From Euryodendron excelsum (lineage: Eukaryota; Streptophyta; Magnoliopsida; Ericales; Pentaphylacaceae), in assembly GCA_033060915.1 (NCBI GenBank), contig CM065380.1, positions 44,475,501 to 44,539,500 of the forward strand: a stretch of DNA of 64,000 nt. Reading direction: 5' to 3'. The translations under genes were made by a program, and so were the position numbers. Of this stretch, positions 33,480-46,380 are shown in pieces; the first letter of the stretch is position 1; each line of letters opens with the position of its first letter. The notes under the pieces are model-generated. The model saw nothing but the letters and a program-made list of their open reading frames with translations, made no database searches and had not been told where the DNA came from.

Positions 33480-35090
33480 ATGGAAGTCATGGATGCAGAA
33501 CCATGCAGCTGGATTAGCTGCTTTCACCCAGAAGGTAGATGTAAGTTTGATGCCTTCAATCAAATCTGCCCAACCTGGCTTCACCTAATTAAATATTACA
33601 TTATTTCTTGCTGTCCACAGCTTCCAAATTGTTTCTATAAATAGGATCTGCCAAATTGATTTCTTCCACTTCTTCCTTTTGAAATCAAACCACCACTCAG
33701 TATGTGAATTGAATGTTCTAGGACACACCTATAACAGCCCCCACCAGTTTAATAGAGAAGACCACATTGACCATGAGAACTTGTAAAATATTAATAGGTG
33801 ATCCACTGATTGAGGTTCACTCATACAAAATGCACATAGTTCATCCAAACCATGGAGAGAACATGTTGTCTTGAGGAGGAATACTTTTGTTTTTAATCTT
33901 CCTAGCAGGGCTAGCCAGCAGCAAAACAATGATTTTGTTGGTGCCTTAACATTCCAGATGTATTTAAATTTGAATTTGGACAAACCTTTGCTCTCTTCAA
34001 AAACATTGCAAAAGGATTTGCAAGAGAAACCTTCTTCTTGATCAACCATCCATAACATTAAGTCCTTACTAGAAGGTTCAAGGAGACTAGATTGAAGCAA
34101 AATTTTTAACTCTACCAATGATTCAGATTCCCAAGAGAATAGGCTTCTTCTGAAGGATAGGTTCCATGTGAGATCTGCATGGTTGAAGATTGAACTAATA
34201 AATTCATCTTTTTGCTTTGAGATTGAGAAGAATCTTGGAAACAACAATTTTAGAGTTTTGCTACATAGCCAATTATTATGCCAAAATTGGATAATATCAC
34301 CTGATCCCAGCTTGACTTTGAGATTATTTACAAGAATAGAACTTAACAAATCCTGATTCCTTCCCACAGATTGAATATCATGCCAGATTCTTGAATATTT
34401 GGGGGAAACCACATCCAATGGAGATCAGTAGTTTGGGTTTACATCATACTTTGCACATACTAGTTTTCTCCATAGACCTTACTTTTTACAACTGAACCTC
34501 TACCACCATTTTACAAGTACAGAATAATTTTTGGTTTTTAGATCAATTATCTTAAGACCACCATGCTCTTTACTTTGAGTCACTCTCTCCCAATTGACAC
34601 AATGAAGTTTCTTTTTGCCTGCTTTGTCCCCTACAGAAAATTTCTCTGAAACTTATCAAGTTGATGACAGACTACTACAAATATTTTGAAGATAGATAAA
34701 TAGTAGAGTGAGAGATTACCTAATGTGGCTTTCAGAAGGGTGATTCTGGCTCCAAATGATAACTGTTTTCTATTCCAATTAGATAGCCTCTTTTTGAATT
34801 TATCCACAACGCCATCCCATGTTTTGACCATTCTCAAGTTTGCACCTAAAGGCAGCCCCAAATAATGGAATGGAAAGTGAGTGTGTGTGCACTTGAAGAT
34901 GTCTGCTACTTCATACAAGAATGATTCATATACTCTAATACCACTCAAATAACTTTTGTGAAAGTTGATCTTCAAGCCAGATATTAGCTCAAAACACCTT
35001 AAGATCCTTTTCAATGTAGCAAGTTCCATTAGATCTGTATTGTAGAAAAATAATGTATCATCTGTAAATTACAGATATGACACAGATAAG
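33480..35090 (-). pseudogene. LINE (non-LTR) retrotransposon remnant: RT end, zf-RVT domain
   Basis: Reading on -, the piece starts in the reverse transcriptase at the degenerate catalytic box (DDTLFFYNTDLM, about 35065-35030). It continues with MELATLKRILRCFELISGLK, FHYLGLPLGANLRMVKTW and LSNWNRKQLSFGARITLLKA (35029-34631). After frame breaks the zinc-binding RT-associated domain follows (LGSGDIIQFWHNNWL; KFKYIWNVKAPTKSLFCCWL; CAFCMSEPQSVDHLL; 34418-33729) and a terminal IWKLWTARNNVIF near 33620. Such 5'-truncation is normal for plant L1-like elements. Frameshifts and stops show it is dead. Confidence 0.9.
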
Positions 35091-35420
35091 GAATTTAAGA
35101 GGATATGAAGAGTTCCTATGGAGAGGATACTAAAGAATTCGAATAAATCAAATGTTGTTGGCTGAAAGTTTGGCATCCATAACTTTGCCCAACCAACTTG
35201 CAATAAGAATTATTAATAGAGGTCAATCACACAGCCACAACTTTGTCCAACCAACTTGCATTGAGAATTATTAATAGAGGTCAATCATACATCATGCATT
35301 GTTTTCTCGTGCACCATAAAAATATCTTAAAGACTCTAATTACAACTCTACTATTTCAATTCTAAAAATAGAACGCTATTCTTCACTTGAAAGGTTGCCA
35401 CAGGCCCATAACCAAGAGAA

Positions 35421-36137
35421 TATTGGAAATTATAAGGAGCAAGATTGTACAAGAAAACAGTTAGAACAAACAAAATTATAAAAATATAGAACCACTTATC
35501 GACAGAGGCGTGTAGTTACTGTCCTTAAGAATAGATCACGCCCTTCTGAGTACATGACCCGGTCTAACAGGTTATTGCGGCCTATCCTCCAAGATTCAAC
35601 TGTCACTTCCTCGCTTCCCCATAAGCATGCACTTGCAAGTACAGTGGTGTAAGGAATAGCTCTTGGTTGACCCAGATCAAATGAAAGTGTGTAATGTAAA
35701 AACATACTAAACGGAGTTTTTGCTTTAGAGAAAACAAATCAACCCTCTCCTAATCAACTAATGGTTAAAATATATATATATATATATATATATAAGAATA
35801 GCCTGATGCTAGCTAAGTAAATGAATAAAATATTCATTGATACACCAACAACTTGTAACGCCTCTACACTTAATGATAGACAATTTAATGTGTTTTAATC
35901 CTATAAAGAATGCTCTTAACAACTATTCATGTAAAAAGCTATTATATGAAATTGAATACCAATGATATAACATTAAAAACATGCAATCAAGTATTCGGCC
36001 ATGTAGAAACAAGAACAGATAAATCTGTTAAATGTTATTTTTAAAAGCTATATATAACTACTATTATAAAGATATTATTGTATAAAAATTAAAGTAAGAA
36101 TTCCATATTTGAACACTAATATCTTTAAATTCCTACA
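35421..36137 (-). repeat. 3' LTR of the minus-strand Copia element
   Basis: 717 bp. On + it starts tattggaaattataagg (TG of the end mutated to TA) and ends AAATTCCTACA. It includes a TA microsatellite near 35770-35795, also present in the partner LTR at 46720-46740 but shorter there. Confidence 0.92.
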
Positions 36138-37083
36138 ATCCCCCACATATTTCAAAATATAATTAATACATAAATAAAATAAATAAATTTGATAAAGGGT
36201 CACGAGCATCTAATGCATTATGGCGGTGTCTTTTGGACTATGAACCTACACTTAGAATAAACAAGCCAGGACTATAGAAAACTGGTGCAATATTAAATTT
36301 CTATGAACCAGAATTCTTTTGATGTAATATGACTAAACTTGTCACCCACATTAGACTCTCAAATCTGAGCTTGCTCCCGTGGATTGGTGCTATGTGGCCA
36401 TGCGCCTATCTAGATATTCATGAGTGTTATAGAAAACTTGCCTAAGCTCTCATAGGAAGCGGCACCACCTCCACACCCATATAGGTGAACCCAACAATCG
36501 TGCACTGCAATTAGGCACACCACCTAAATTCTTAGGCTATGATATTCATTAAGAGTACTCAACCTTAAACATTGCAGGTACACTACCACATCATAGGGAT
36601 GAACTCTCAAAATAAGATGATAGTTTTTATGACCACCAAGTGACTTGTTATTACCCTTATGAACTTAATTCCTGGGATCTCCATTCATATAAGTTGGGTT
36701 ACCATCACTTATGGCTCTTGTATAGGCATAAGTCTCATCTCCCTCGATGTTTAATTCACTTCTCAAGTGAATTGGTCAGATTTTTACTCAACATAGTCAT
36801 CTCTGACTTTCAAGATAGTTATTTGAAGATTTTAATTTACACTTTTAAATAGTTGTTAGCAATTCCCAATTCTTCATCTCATCTATAAAAATTTTACAAA
36901 ACTGTAAACTTCAAGCATTTTGAAAACTTGCAAGGCACTCCTCGTTAGTTGACAAAAATTTCATCTTGGATAAAATCCAAGGCATCTCATTCTCTTATAC
37001 TGTTTTGAAGTACTACGTCATCATGTATACAATCCAAGGCATCCCATCATCTTGGAAGATCTAAGGCATAATTTGTAACAATT
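36138..37083 (-). other. Non-coding 3' region of the minus-strand Copia element
   Basis: No protein domain was found. The first bases (aatcccccacat on +) are the polypurine tract. The rest is AT-rich, and it continues past the inserted solo LTR at 42052. Confidence 0.6.
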
Positions 37084-38482
37084 ACTACTGTAAGCACCCT
37101 ATTTTTGGCCTACTCAGCAATCTCTAGCCAGATTGAACTTCCTTTTAAAACCCTACAGGAATATTCAAGTTCAAATCAACTTTCAGACCCCTATCCAATT
37201 AGTCAACCGCTTCTCGGGCCCGCTAGGCCCAACAGAGGCCTAATAACCAAACCTACCCCTTGGGCCTCTAGGCATGTCTTTGAGAAAGTTCAAAATCTCT
37301 CAAGACGGTAAGTCCACCCTTCCCAGATGTCTTTAAACAATTAGGCGTACTCAATGCGCCATCCAAACCAATTCCGGTCCAGTTTCGGTCAACTCTAGTC
37401 AAAATGACCATTTTGCCCATAAGCACCCCAACATAGTACAAATCCCACCAAATAGAGAAAACATCTTCCTGGACCGTTACTAAACAGTCTGGCACGCTTA
37501 ATACGCCATTCTAATCTATCTTGACCATTTTGCCCCTAATGGCCAAAGCACCCCCCAAAAACACACCAGCTCTAGGTACCAAACAGGCAGATCCTATCAT
37601 ACACCTCTGTTTAACCCAAGGTAAGTCCCGTGACTCTAAACACTTTCAAGTCAACAAAAGTCCCCTAGAGCGTCTCGCAGATGCTTTGCTAGGGTTGTCT
37701 TTTCTCCAGATTCTCTAGTTATAACGCACTGCCAAATGACTTGAGAAATGCATAAATTAGAAAATTCTCAAAAGCCTATCCATATGTCTTTTCATCGATA
37801 CAGCTCGATTGAATAGATCACTTCCTGGAGCCCCCAATCGCATGGCTAGAAAGCTGCCCCTTTTAGTAACCCTTGGGCATCTCACAAACGCTCCACCAAG
37901 GTTGACTTTTTCTCCAATTTCCTGATGATAACACACCGTTAAACGACTTAAGAAATGCGTAAATTAAGGAATTTTCAAAAGTATTTCCAGTGCACTTTTC
38001 ATTGATAGGTCCGATCGGAGAGATCGCTTCCCGAAGGCCCCGATCACGTGGCCCAAAAACTGCTACTTTTGAACATCCACTGAGCGTATCACAAATGCTC
38101 CACAAAAGTATATTTTCATGCACACTTCCTCAGACGACATCTCACTTTTCCAAACACCTTTCAAGCTCTCCGACAATGCCAGGTTCTTGAGAAACACTAG
38201 GAGAACGTCGTGGACATGATCGATTTTTCCAAATCCTTCTCGAATTGCACAATTATTGAGGCAAAGTTTAAACAAACATTCCTGGTAGTAAAGCGTGTGC
38301 TACATGAGCCCAGATTTTGATAATATCGATCAAAACTTTGCTTGCTCCCTAAGATTGAGCCAATACAGAGTGTGCCCCGTGGTATTCATTCTGTGGAACA
38401 GTATTGGCACATGTAACATATGTGTCAGGGCAAAATTTGCCCAAGCGCATGTACTACATGCGCTAGGTCTCCCCAGATTGCC

Positions 38483-38500
38483 AATAAATATAGGCCTCCC
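38483..38500 (+). promoter_or_regulatory. Putative LTR core promoter
   Basis: An aataaatataggcctccc motif about 1.4 kb into the solo LTR resembles a plant TATA box with a C-rich start region shortly after. This would divide the LTR into a 1.4-kb U3 and a very long R/U5. Confidence 0.4.
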
Positions 38501-39884
38501 CCTTTGTATATTCTAGAATCGAAAACAGCAACGAAGCTCTACAGAAATAGCCTCTAAACCTCAAATTTCCATTTACATCTCACCCCCCAAACACTTAGAT
38601 TAGATTTCACCTCCCTCTAGCCCATACACCACACCTACAAAGCCTTCAATCCTATAGAAAATTCCATTCTAGCCTCTTCAAGCCTTTCTAAGGCCATTCA
38701 AGTTCAAATTAAAGCATTCGTGGAGGTTTGAAGGTATTTGAAGGCAAAAGGTGGTATTCTCTTTTACATTTTTGTCACCCCCACTCTTCTTTTCTCCCTC
38801 CTAGCCTACTTAGGCTATTCTCTATTTTAAACCCCCATATTCTATCCCTCTTTCTTGCATGCTTGAAACAAGAGAGCTCTAACTTCATGCCTAGAAGAAA
38901 GCTTGTGAGAGTCACCATGTAGGGGGATCTCTCACTGCCTTACTTTAAGATGGTATGGCCTTGGAGCACCTTGCAATTTGGTGTGGTCTATAGCCTTGTA
39001 TGAATTTATGACCCCCTTGTTACCATATTCATGTATTGCATGCTTGGCCTCGTTTTCATGTCTATCATCATTTTGTAAAAACTTTTATTATCTTCATTTC
39101 TATGTCTTCTTCAAATTCCATGTCCAAGTGTTTTCCTAAAAATGATTCTAAGAGTTGGTTCTTTGAAGCCTAGATCAATTTTCATATCTTAGAAAACCAC
39201 CTTTAAGTCCCTTGATTTCATTTTACATCCTTATATTTATTTGCATTTCATGTAACATAAAATTGGTTTTCAAACTCTTATCTTCTATATTGATTTTGTA
39301 TAATCCACTTTCTTGAATTTGTGGTTGAAAGGGTCACTTGAAACCCTCTCTTGAGTAGTTTTCTCATTATCTTTACCATATGAACCCTAGTTCATTAGAT
39401 TGTTTTTCTACACTCCAAAAGCGTTTTTCAAAACAACCCTCTTCAAAAAGGGTTCTCAAATTTCATTCTCTTTAATTTGCATAAAATGGTTTTTCAAACA
39501 CTACCATTTTTATCTGGATTTTTAGAAGTTTTACTCTATTGAATATTGTGATTGGAATGGTCCCATGGAGTCCTCTTTGGAGTGAATTCCTTCAAATCAA
39601 CCATATGAACCTTTATTCTTTAGAGTGATTTTCAAAAATCTCAAAAGTGGTTTTCCAAAACCTCCTTTCCAAAACTAATTTTCAAAGGTTCATTCTTTTT
39701 AATTTTTCAATCAAAGAAATTTTCAAATCTATCAATTCAATGTTGATTTTCACAAGTTTTATTCTTTTAAGTTAGTGGTTAAAATGATTCTAAGGCAACT
39801 CTCTCTTAAGTGGTTTTCAAATACCAGCCATATGAACTCAACACTCACTTGAGTGGTTTCCATAAAAATGGTTTTCAAAACACA

Positions 39885-40290
39885 CCGTCAAGTTCCATGC
39901 ATAAAACTACCTTTCCAAAACCGCTAGGTCCAAACCCTAGTTTAAAACCACATTTTCAAAACTACTAGGTTCAAACCCTAATTCAAAACCACATTGTCAA
40001 AACCACTAGGTCCAAACCCTAGTTCAAAACCACCCTTCCAAACCACCTTCCTACCCTAGGTTAACTTGACCCTAATTATCCAACCTTAATTCAACCAAAT
40101 CCTAGGTTAATCTAACCTTAGTTAATTAACTGTGGATCACCTTAACCTTAGGTTAACCTAACCCTAGTTAGTTAATCCTAGGTCACCTTAACCCTAGGTT
40201 AACCTAACCCAAGTTAGTTAACCCTAGGTCACCTTAACCCTAGTCTAACTTAACCTTAGTTAGTTAAGCCTAGGTCAACCCAATCTAGGT
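39885..40290. repeat. Two tandem repeat blocks inside the solo LTR
   Basis: From about 39905 to 40040 three to four units of about 42 bp repeat the text aaaccactaggtccaaaccc followed by tagttcaaaaccac. From about 40085 to 40290 units of about 46 bp repeat ccctaggttaacctaaccct followed by agttagttaaccctaggtca. The second block superficially resembles telomere sequence but lacks the TTTAGGG register. Confidence 0.8.
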
Positions 40291-42382
40291 TAATAAGCTT
40301 CAAAGTTCCAATTCAAAGACCCTTTTTCAAATAATCTTTTAACTCAAAAATCATTTTCATAACATATTTTTAGAAATATCCTACTCTCTTGAGATTTTCA
40401 AAATCAAATCTAAAATTTTCTCAAATATTTACATACTCTATTTTAAAAAATGCTTGCAAATGGTTCTTTTAAACTTGTCTCAACCAAAATTGCTAGACAC
40501 TCTAACACTTTTCAAAAATTATTTTCAAATTGTTTTTAAAAACTCACAACCCTAAACTGTCCTTAACCTTTTATGGTTAGGGATTTCAAGAGAAGGTGAT
40601 ACGTTAAATACAACCTTCAAGGTTGTCCATATCAGGGTTTCTAACCCTAAGTGTTTTCAAAAACCCTTTTTGAAAATGATTTTCAAACATCACATTCTTG
40701 AAGCAACTCTAATCCTTCCATAGTTAGGATTGGTCGAATATAAGTGAGATATTCAAGAAGGGTTCTATGACCCTAAAGTTTTAAAAATAAAAAAGGAAGT
40801 TTCTAGCCCCTTTTCCAAATATGTTTTCAAAACTTATAGCCCTAAAGGAGTTTAGTTCATCAATGACTAACCTCTTAAAGGTAATGAAAAATCAAACATG
40901 CCTTTCAAATAAGGTATTCAAAAACTACTTTCAAAAGTTTTTCTAAGGCAAGTTCATAAGAGCAATTCTAATCCAAACTCTACCTCCAAAGTCTTCAGTA
41001 CAAGACTTCAAAACATTTTCAAAACTCTCTTGAGTTATTCCAAAACCTTTCTAAAACTTCCTTTGAATTGTTTCAAAGCACTTCCAAAACTCCCTTGAGT
41101 TGTTTCAAAAAATTTCAAAACTCCCTTGAGTTAACTCCAAAAACATTTAAAATAATCTTCAATCCCAATTTCAAAAACATCCCAAGTCCTATTTCAAAGG
41201 CATTTTTCTAAACTCTCAAGTTCTCTTTTTTCAAAGATCACAAAATGTCCTCAAACCTTTCCATAGACCTCAAAGAGTCTTCAAAACTTTCCAATGGCCT
41301 CAATGCGCCTCTTTTCTATCGAGCCCTTGCCCAAACTACGAATAACCTAATTCTCACTAAATGTAATATGTAGGCAACCTAAAATGGTGCGGTCATAACT
41401 TTTATTTCAACCTAAGTTTCCTTTTCCAAATCTTCTATCAATTCGAGATTTCTATTTCAAATCCCTTTAAAGCTTTCTATTTTTAAACATATTTTCAAAA
41501 ACATGCATCATGCATCAGTCATCCAAACAGTGATGACCAAACCCCATTTTCAAAAATTCTAAAGTGGATATTAAGTGGATAGTAGTAACCGGTTATTCAA
41601 GTGAGTGAATTAAAGGTGATTAAACATGTAGATACCAAAAGAGCGGGATAGGGTGATGATCTTAGGATATCTTCCCTATATATAACCAACCCCCAGACCA
41701 TAAATTTCTATTTCGAAGACCAAAATCAAAGTCACGTTTTCAAAAAGGGCTTTCCCAAAGGTTATTAAGACCTATTTTCCAAAAACCTTCTTAGAATGAC
41801 ATTTTCAAAACCTTTTTAAAAAATCTAAGTTTAGTCTTCGGATTACACTTAGTCTTAGGTGACCTAACACATCTTTAATTATGTTAGGTAGCGACTCCAA
41901 ACTTTTTTCAAAAGTCGTTAACCAAATCAATGTCAAGATCAAACCTAGTAGCACTCACCTTTCTAGAAGGATGAGTTCTAATGAGAGAGCACCGTGCTTT
42001 ATCCCAAGCCAAGAAGGCTCTAGGATCCAAAAATCAGGGTGTGACAACTACCACATTGTATAGGCATTACATAACAAGAATCACCAAATAACATAAGTAA
42101 TATGATCAAATGTAAGTTACACAATAGGCCTATGTCATACGACTATCAGTAGATAATGGAATATTAATATCATTCAATTGATGTTGATCATCACATGTAA
42201 CAACAATAAATGTTATTGATGCTAAAAGAATTTGTAACCCCCACACTTGAGTACCATGCATAATACATATTCTTCACCCAACATTTAGTGCACTTTATTA
42301 TGTAATATCTATATTTTTAATACCACATGACACATGCAATAAAGAATCCAATTTTTCAATTAATATGTTGTATATCAAAAAA

Positions 42383-43880
42383 TCAAAGCCTAGAAGTAAT
42401 AGACATAGTAATGTAAATATATAGACAATCAATCAAATACATATTATAATATGAATCAGTTAAATATGTAAAAGATAAAGGTGCATTCTCATATAAAATC
42501 TGAGCAACATTAAGAACAACCAGACCCTTATCACAATAGCCTTTGCCAACGAACACCCCATGTTTTGTCATTACAATTTTGTCACTTTCAAAGATGACTT
42601 TTACCCCCACTTTACCAAGAAGTGAAACATATACTAGATTCCAATGAATGTCAGGCACGTGGGGCACATCAGATAATGAAAGGATTTTACCAAAAGTCAA
42701 TTTGAGCATGATTTTCCTTTTACCTATAACAAGTGAGGGTCTAGAATCACCTATAAACACATGTTCCTCTCCTTCCCCTACAGGTGTGTAGAAGGTAAAA
42801 GCACTTTTATTAGCACAAATGTGCCTGGTAGTCCCAATGTCTACCAACCAATCATTTGACTTAGCCACAAGATTTGCTTCAGAAATGATCGTTGCTATAA
42901 TACCATCTGCTTCAACCAAATTTGTAGTTGGTTTAGCAGGTTGATCATCCCCTTTCCGATATCGGTATTGATAAGCTCGATGTTAGGTTTTCCATAAACA
43001 TAACAGTTACATTTTTTTTCTTGAACCCAGTAGATTGGATTTGATTAAACTTGTTGTCATTTCTTTGATTTGGTTTCCTGCGAAACCTATTTTGTAGATT
43101 GGTATTTTGCACAATTATGTTGGCATTGGAGATGCTTTCCTTGGCCTTTTCAACTGTATCCTTGATTTAGTTTTGCTCTTCGATTCTGATATGAATAACC
43201 ACATCTTCTAAGGTCATGTCTTCCGCTTATGTTTGAGATTGTCCTTATAGTCTTTCCACGAAGTAGGCAATTTCTCTATCAAGGCACTTGCAACAAAAGG
43301 CTCTGGCAGAGACATACCTACATTTGACAATTCGTTAACAATAACATAATAATCATGAATTTGAGAAGATACAACTTTCTCTTCTGTCATTTTGAAATCC
43401 AAGAAATTACCAATAGCATATTTCTTAATTCCTGCATCTTCAATAATATATTTTTTCACCAGAATATCCCAAATATCTCTTGCATGTTTGTGATTGTAAC
43501 AGACATCAAAAAGTTCACTAGAGAGTATTCATGACTATTAACCGGCATAGTTTATCAGCATTTTCCCAAGCTTCCTTTTCCTTAAAATAATTTTTGGAAT
43601 CTTCTTTAAGTCTTGAATCAGTTAGTATGAAGGCAACTTTCGCAATTTCTAACATCAAAACTTTTTGTTGCCAATGCTTGAAATTAGAACCATCAAATGG
43701 CACAGTTTTGGATGAATCTGGTGATAGGTTCATACCCAAGTCAAAGACGGAAGCTAGCCGCCACACCTTCGAAAAGCCGACAACTGAAATCATCTGCCAA
43801 TCATCGTTTGTCAAGGTTGGTGACTGCCAAACCTTGACAATCGGTGCTCCTCCCTCTCTTATAAATAATGGGTTGTGGTG
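42383..43880 (-). pseudogene. gag-pro: Copia gag and protease of the minus-strand element
   Basis: Gag pieces on -: SSDSKTVPFDGSNFKHWQQK-type text at 43814-43518 (VPFDGSNFKHWQQKVLMLEI) and DYYVIVNELSNVGMSLPEPF with LPTSWKDYKDNLKHK at 43459-43214. Protease and pre-integrase at 42919-42383: WLVDIGTTRHICANKSAF, where the usual catalytic D-T/S-G is D-I-G, then LSDVPHVPDIHWNLVYVSLL. Coding stops before the integrase zinc finger. The start of gag (ATGGATGCTACTATTG on -, near 46360) has been separated from the rest by the Copia copy at 43809-46326. Confidence 0.88.
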
Positions 43881-46326
43881 AGGGAGAAGGGCAAATCAAG
43901 GAGAGTTTTAGAGAGTTTTTTGTAAAAGTTATAGTAGAGTAGAGTGAGGGCTGTGATCCTCCTCCTCTTCTGTAAATTTTTCTCTCTGTGAATAGTGAAG
44001 CTTTCTTCTTCATTTGTTAGTGTTTATTTGATTTTTGGCATAACAGGTGGTATCAGAGCCTCATTAAAATCACCGGAGCAAAAATAGATCAATTTTTGCT
44101 CATTACTTAGAAATCGAAGTGCTTAAAATCGTGTTTCGATCATACCAGTGTATTCGTCTCACCGATACAAGTCCAACGCGCAAACCATGTTGAAAATAGA
44201 GCTAAAACGAACCTGTACAAGCCTATCAAAGTTGTTCTCCAGCGAGTCAACGTCGGCGACATCACCAGCACCGAAGAAGAAGAGCTGATATCATCGCTGA
44301 TATCATTACTACATCATCAGTAAAATCAGTGCCTAGGTAGCTACCATGTTATCGCTCAGTAAGTAGTAGCTGCCATATCATCAAAACTTTTTAAAATTAT
44401 AATTTGACCCCCAGAATTTTTTAAAAATTATAGTTTGGCCCCTAAAAATCTAAAAAATTTTAGTTAAGTTCTTCTCGAGGTTTTTTGCCATTTTGGAAGC
44501 AACCATCCGCTCAGTTTTAGCAAGTTCAACTTCTATAGTATTGTACAAGTCAATTGGAGAGTAAATTGATGGAGAGCTTAACGGAAAAAGCTATGATTAG
44601 ACTAACGGCCACTAATTATTTGATGTGAAGGCCAAGAATGGAGGATATCTTAAATCTGAAAAAAAATTTTGGAGCCTCTGGATCATAAGGGCGTTAAACC
44701 AGAGATGACAAAGATTGATGAATGGTTCAAGATGAACAAGAAGACCATTGCCCAAATTCGGCAGTGGATTGATCATAGTGTGTTCCATTATGCAACACAA
44801 GAAACAGATGCATATGCTCCTTAGAAAAAATTAAAAATCATGTACCAGTCAAAGAATCCACGAAATAAAACCTCCTGATGAGATGAGTTATAAACCTTAA
44901 ACTGAAGAGTGGTATTTCTATGGTCGAGCACACAAGTGAATTGCAGAACCTAGTGAACCAACTTACAGCAGCAGACTGGGTTCTGAGTGATGAAGAACAA
45001 GTGGCCTTATTACTCGGCTCCCTACCAGACAATTGGGAAACACTGATAGTCACGCTAAGCAACTCCACCCAAAATGAGAAGGTATCCATGGAAATGGTGA
45101 AAAACACACTCTTTAGCAAAGAGTCTAGAAAAAAAGAGACTGGCCTAGATCAATCACATGTCCTCATGACAAAGAATTGAGGAAGATTCCAAGGCAGAGG
45201 ACAAAGCCGCAGTAGAGGTAGAGGTAGACGTAGAGGAAGAGGCAGAGGTAGAAATAGAAGCAGAGGAAGGTCATAGGATCCTAGCAGATCTAATGACGGA
45301 CATGGCAAGTTTACATGCTATCATTATGACATTGAAAGTTATATGAAGAAGGACTGTCGAAAATTGAAAAGAAAGCAAGGTCAAGACAGTCACTGGTAAA
45401 ACAAGGAAGATGGTGACACCCTAGTCACCATTAAGAGAGATATCACAGTACTCTCCATGGAAGAAAAGATGTAGCCTCCTATCAAGTTGCTAGTTAGGAT
45501 TCTGAATCGGTGGTAGACACAGCAGCCTCCTACCAAGCCACTCACCACAATGAGTTCTTCACGATGTACAAAGCTGGAGACTTTGGTACTATAAGAATGG
45601 GGAACACCATTTCATCAAAGATTGTGGGAATTGGTGACGTGCAAATGCATATGACATTGGCTGCACAATGGTGTTGAAGGACATCCGACACATGCCCGAC
45701 CTACGGCTCAATCTTATTTTTGAGATAGCCCTCGATCAACAGGGCTATGATAAACATTTCAGCAATGGCGCCTGGCAGCTAACAAAAGGTGTTATGGTTG
45801 TTGCTCGAGGACACATCTATAACATGCTGTACAAAACCTATGTGAAGGTTTGTTCAGACAGCCTCAATATAGTTAAAGACGAGGCATCACCAAATCTGTG
45901 GCACAAGAGACTCGGCCACATGAGAAAGAAAGGGTTATTCACGTTGGTGAAGAAGGCTCTCATTCCAACAAAAAAGGAGATTGCACTAAACCCTTGCGAG
46001 CATTGCCTATTTGGCAAGCAACATCAAGTCTCATTCAGTTCCTCCACATGGAGAAGATTAGAGTTATTAAGCCTAGTACACTCTAATGTGTGCAATCCCA
46101 TAGAAGAAGAGTCATTAGGCAATAACAGGTATTTTGTTACCTTCGTAGATGATACTTCAAGGAGGGATCAGGTAGAGTTTTAGAGAGTTTTTTGTGAGAG
46201 TTGTAGTAGAGTAAAGTGAGAGTTGTGATCCTCCTCCTCCTCTGTAAATTTTTCTCTCTATGAATAGCGAAGTTTTCTTCTTCAATTCATTCTTTTGTTG
46301 GTATTTATTTGATTTCTAGCACAACA
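43809..46326 (+). mobile_element. Truncated Copia element on plus strand, nested in the minus-strand Copia
   Basis: The 5' LTR is about 43809-44045 (TGTCAAGG...CATAACA), followed by a perfect Copia primer-binding motif tggtatcagagcc at 44048-44060. The 3' LTR, 46167-46326, matches the last 155 bp of the 5' LTR (gttttagagagttttttgt, gatcctcctcctc, tttttctctct) and ends CACAACA. The sequence from the integrase to the start of the 3' LTR is missing. It interrupts the gag of the minus-strand element. No matching target duplication was found, as the left border is uncertain. Confidence 0.85.
44568..46183 (+). pseudogene. gag-pol: Copia gag, protease and partial integrase
   Basis: Gag begins MESLTEKAMIRLTATNYLM with TGA in place of the usual Trp, then RPRMEDIL. 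Later parts: MVEHTSELQNLVNQLTAADW and LLGSLPDNWETLIVTLSNS (44920-45177), an Arg/Gly-rich stretch (about 45180-45275), a CCHC-like knuckle (CYHYDIESYMKKDC, first His for Cys), protease text around 45510-45640, then pre-integrase (LWHKRLGHMRKKGLFTL; CEHCLFGKQHQVSF) and the start of the integrase core (YFVTFVDDTSRR) where it is cut off at about 46162. Confidence 0.88.
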
Positions 46327-46380
46327 TCTAGAATGGTCTTGTTTACAATAGTAGCATCCATAGCTTTCTATTTTTAAGAT

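Larger units (their letters stand above)
37089..42046 (+). mobile_element. Solo LTR of about 4.96 kb, probably from an Ogre/Tat-like element
   Basis: The segment begins TGTAAGCACCCTATTTTTGG and ends with the inverted form (ccaaaaatcagggtgtgaca); it is flanked by ACTAC at 37084-37088 and 42047-42051. It has no coding sequence but has a promoter-like core at about 38480-38505 (ccaataaatataggcctccc). TG...CA ends, 5-bp target duplication, non-coding content and internal promoter all point to a single LTR left by LTR-LTR recombination. LTRs of this size are known in Ogre-type elements. Orientation is inferred from the TATA motif. Confidence 0.75.

Noticed and set aside
32902..35420. LigB exon 1
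   Set aside because: I looked on - for the HGSP and GHWDT motifs of the N-terminal exon and found neither.
40080..40290. Interstitial telomere repeat
   Set aside because: The period is about 46 bp and the ccctag motif is not in a regular CCCTAAA register.
43809..43840. Rho-independent terminator-like hairpin (tgtcaaggttgg/ccaaaccttgaca)
   Set aside because: This is plant DNA; the palindrome lies at the presumed start of a Copia LTR and is more likely part of it.
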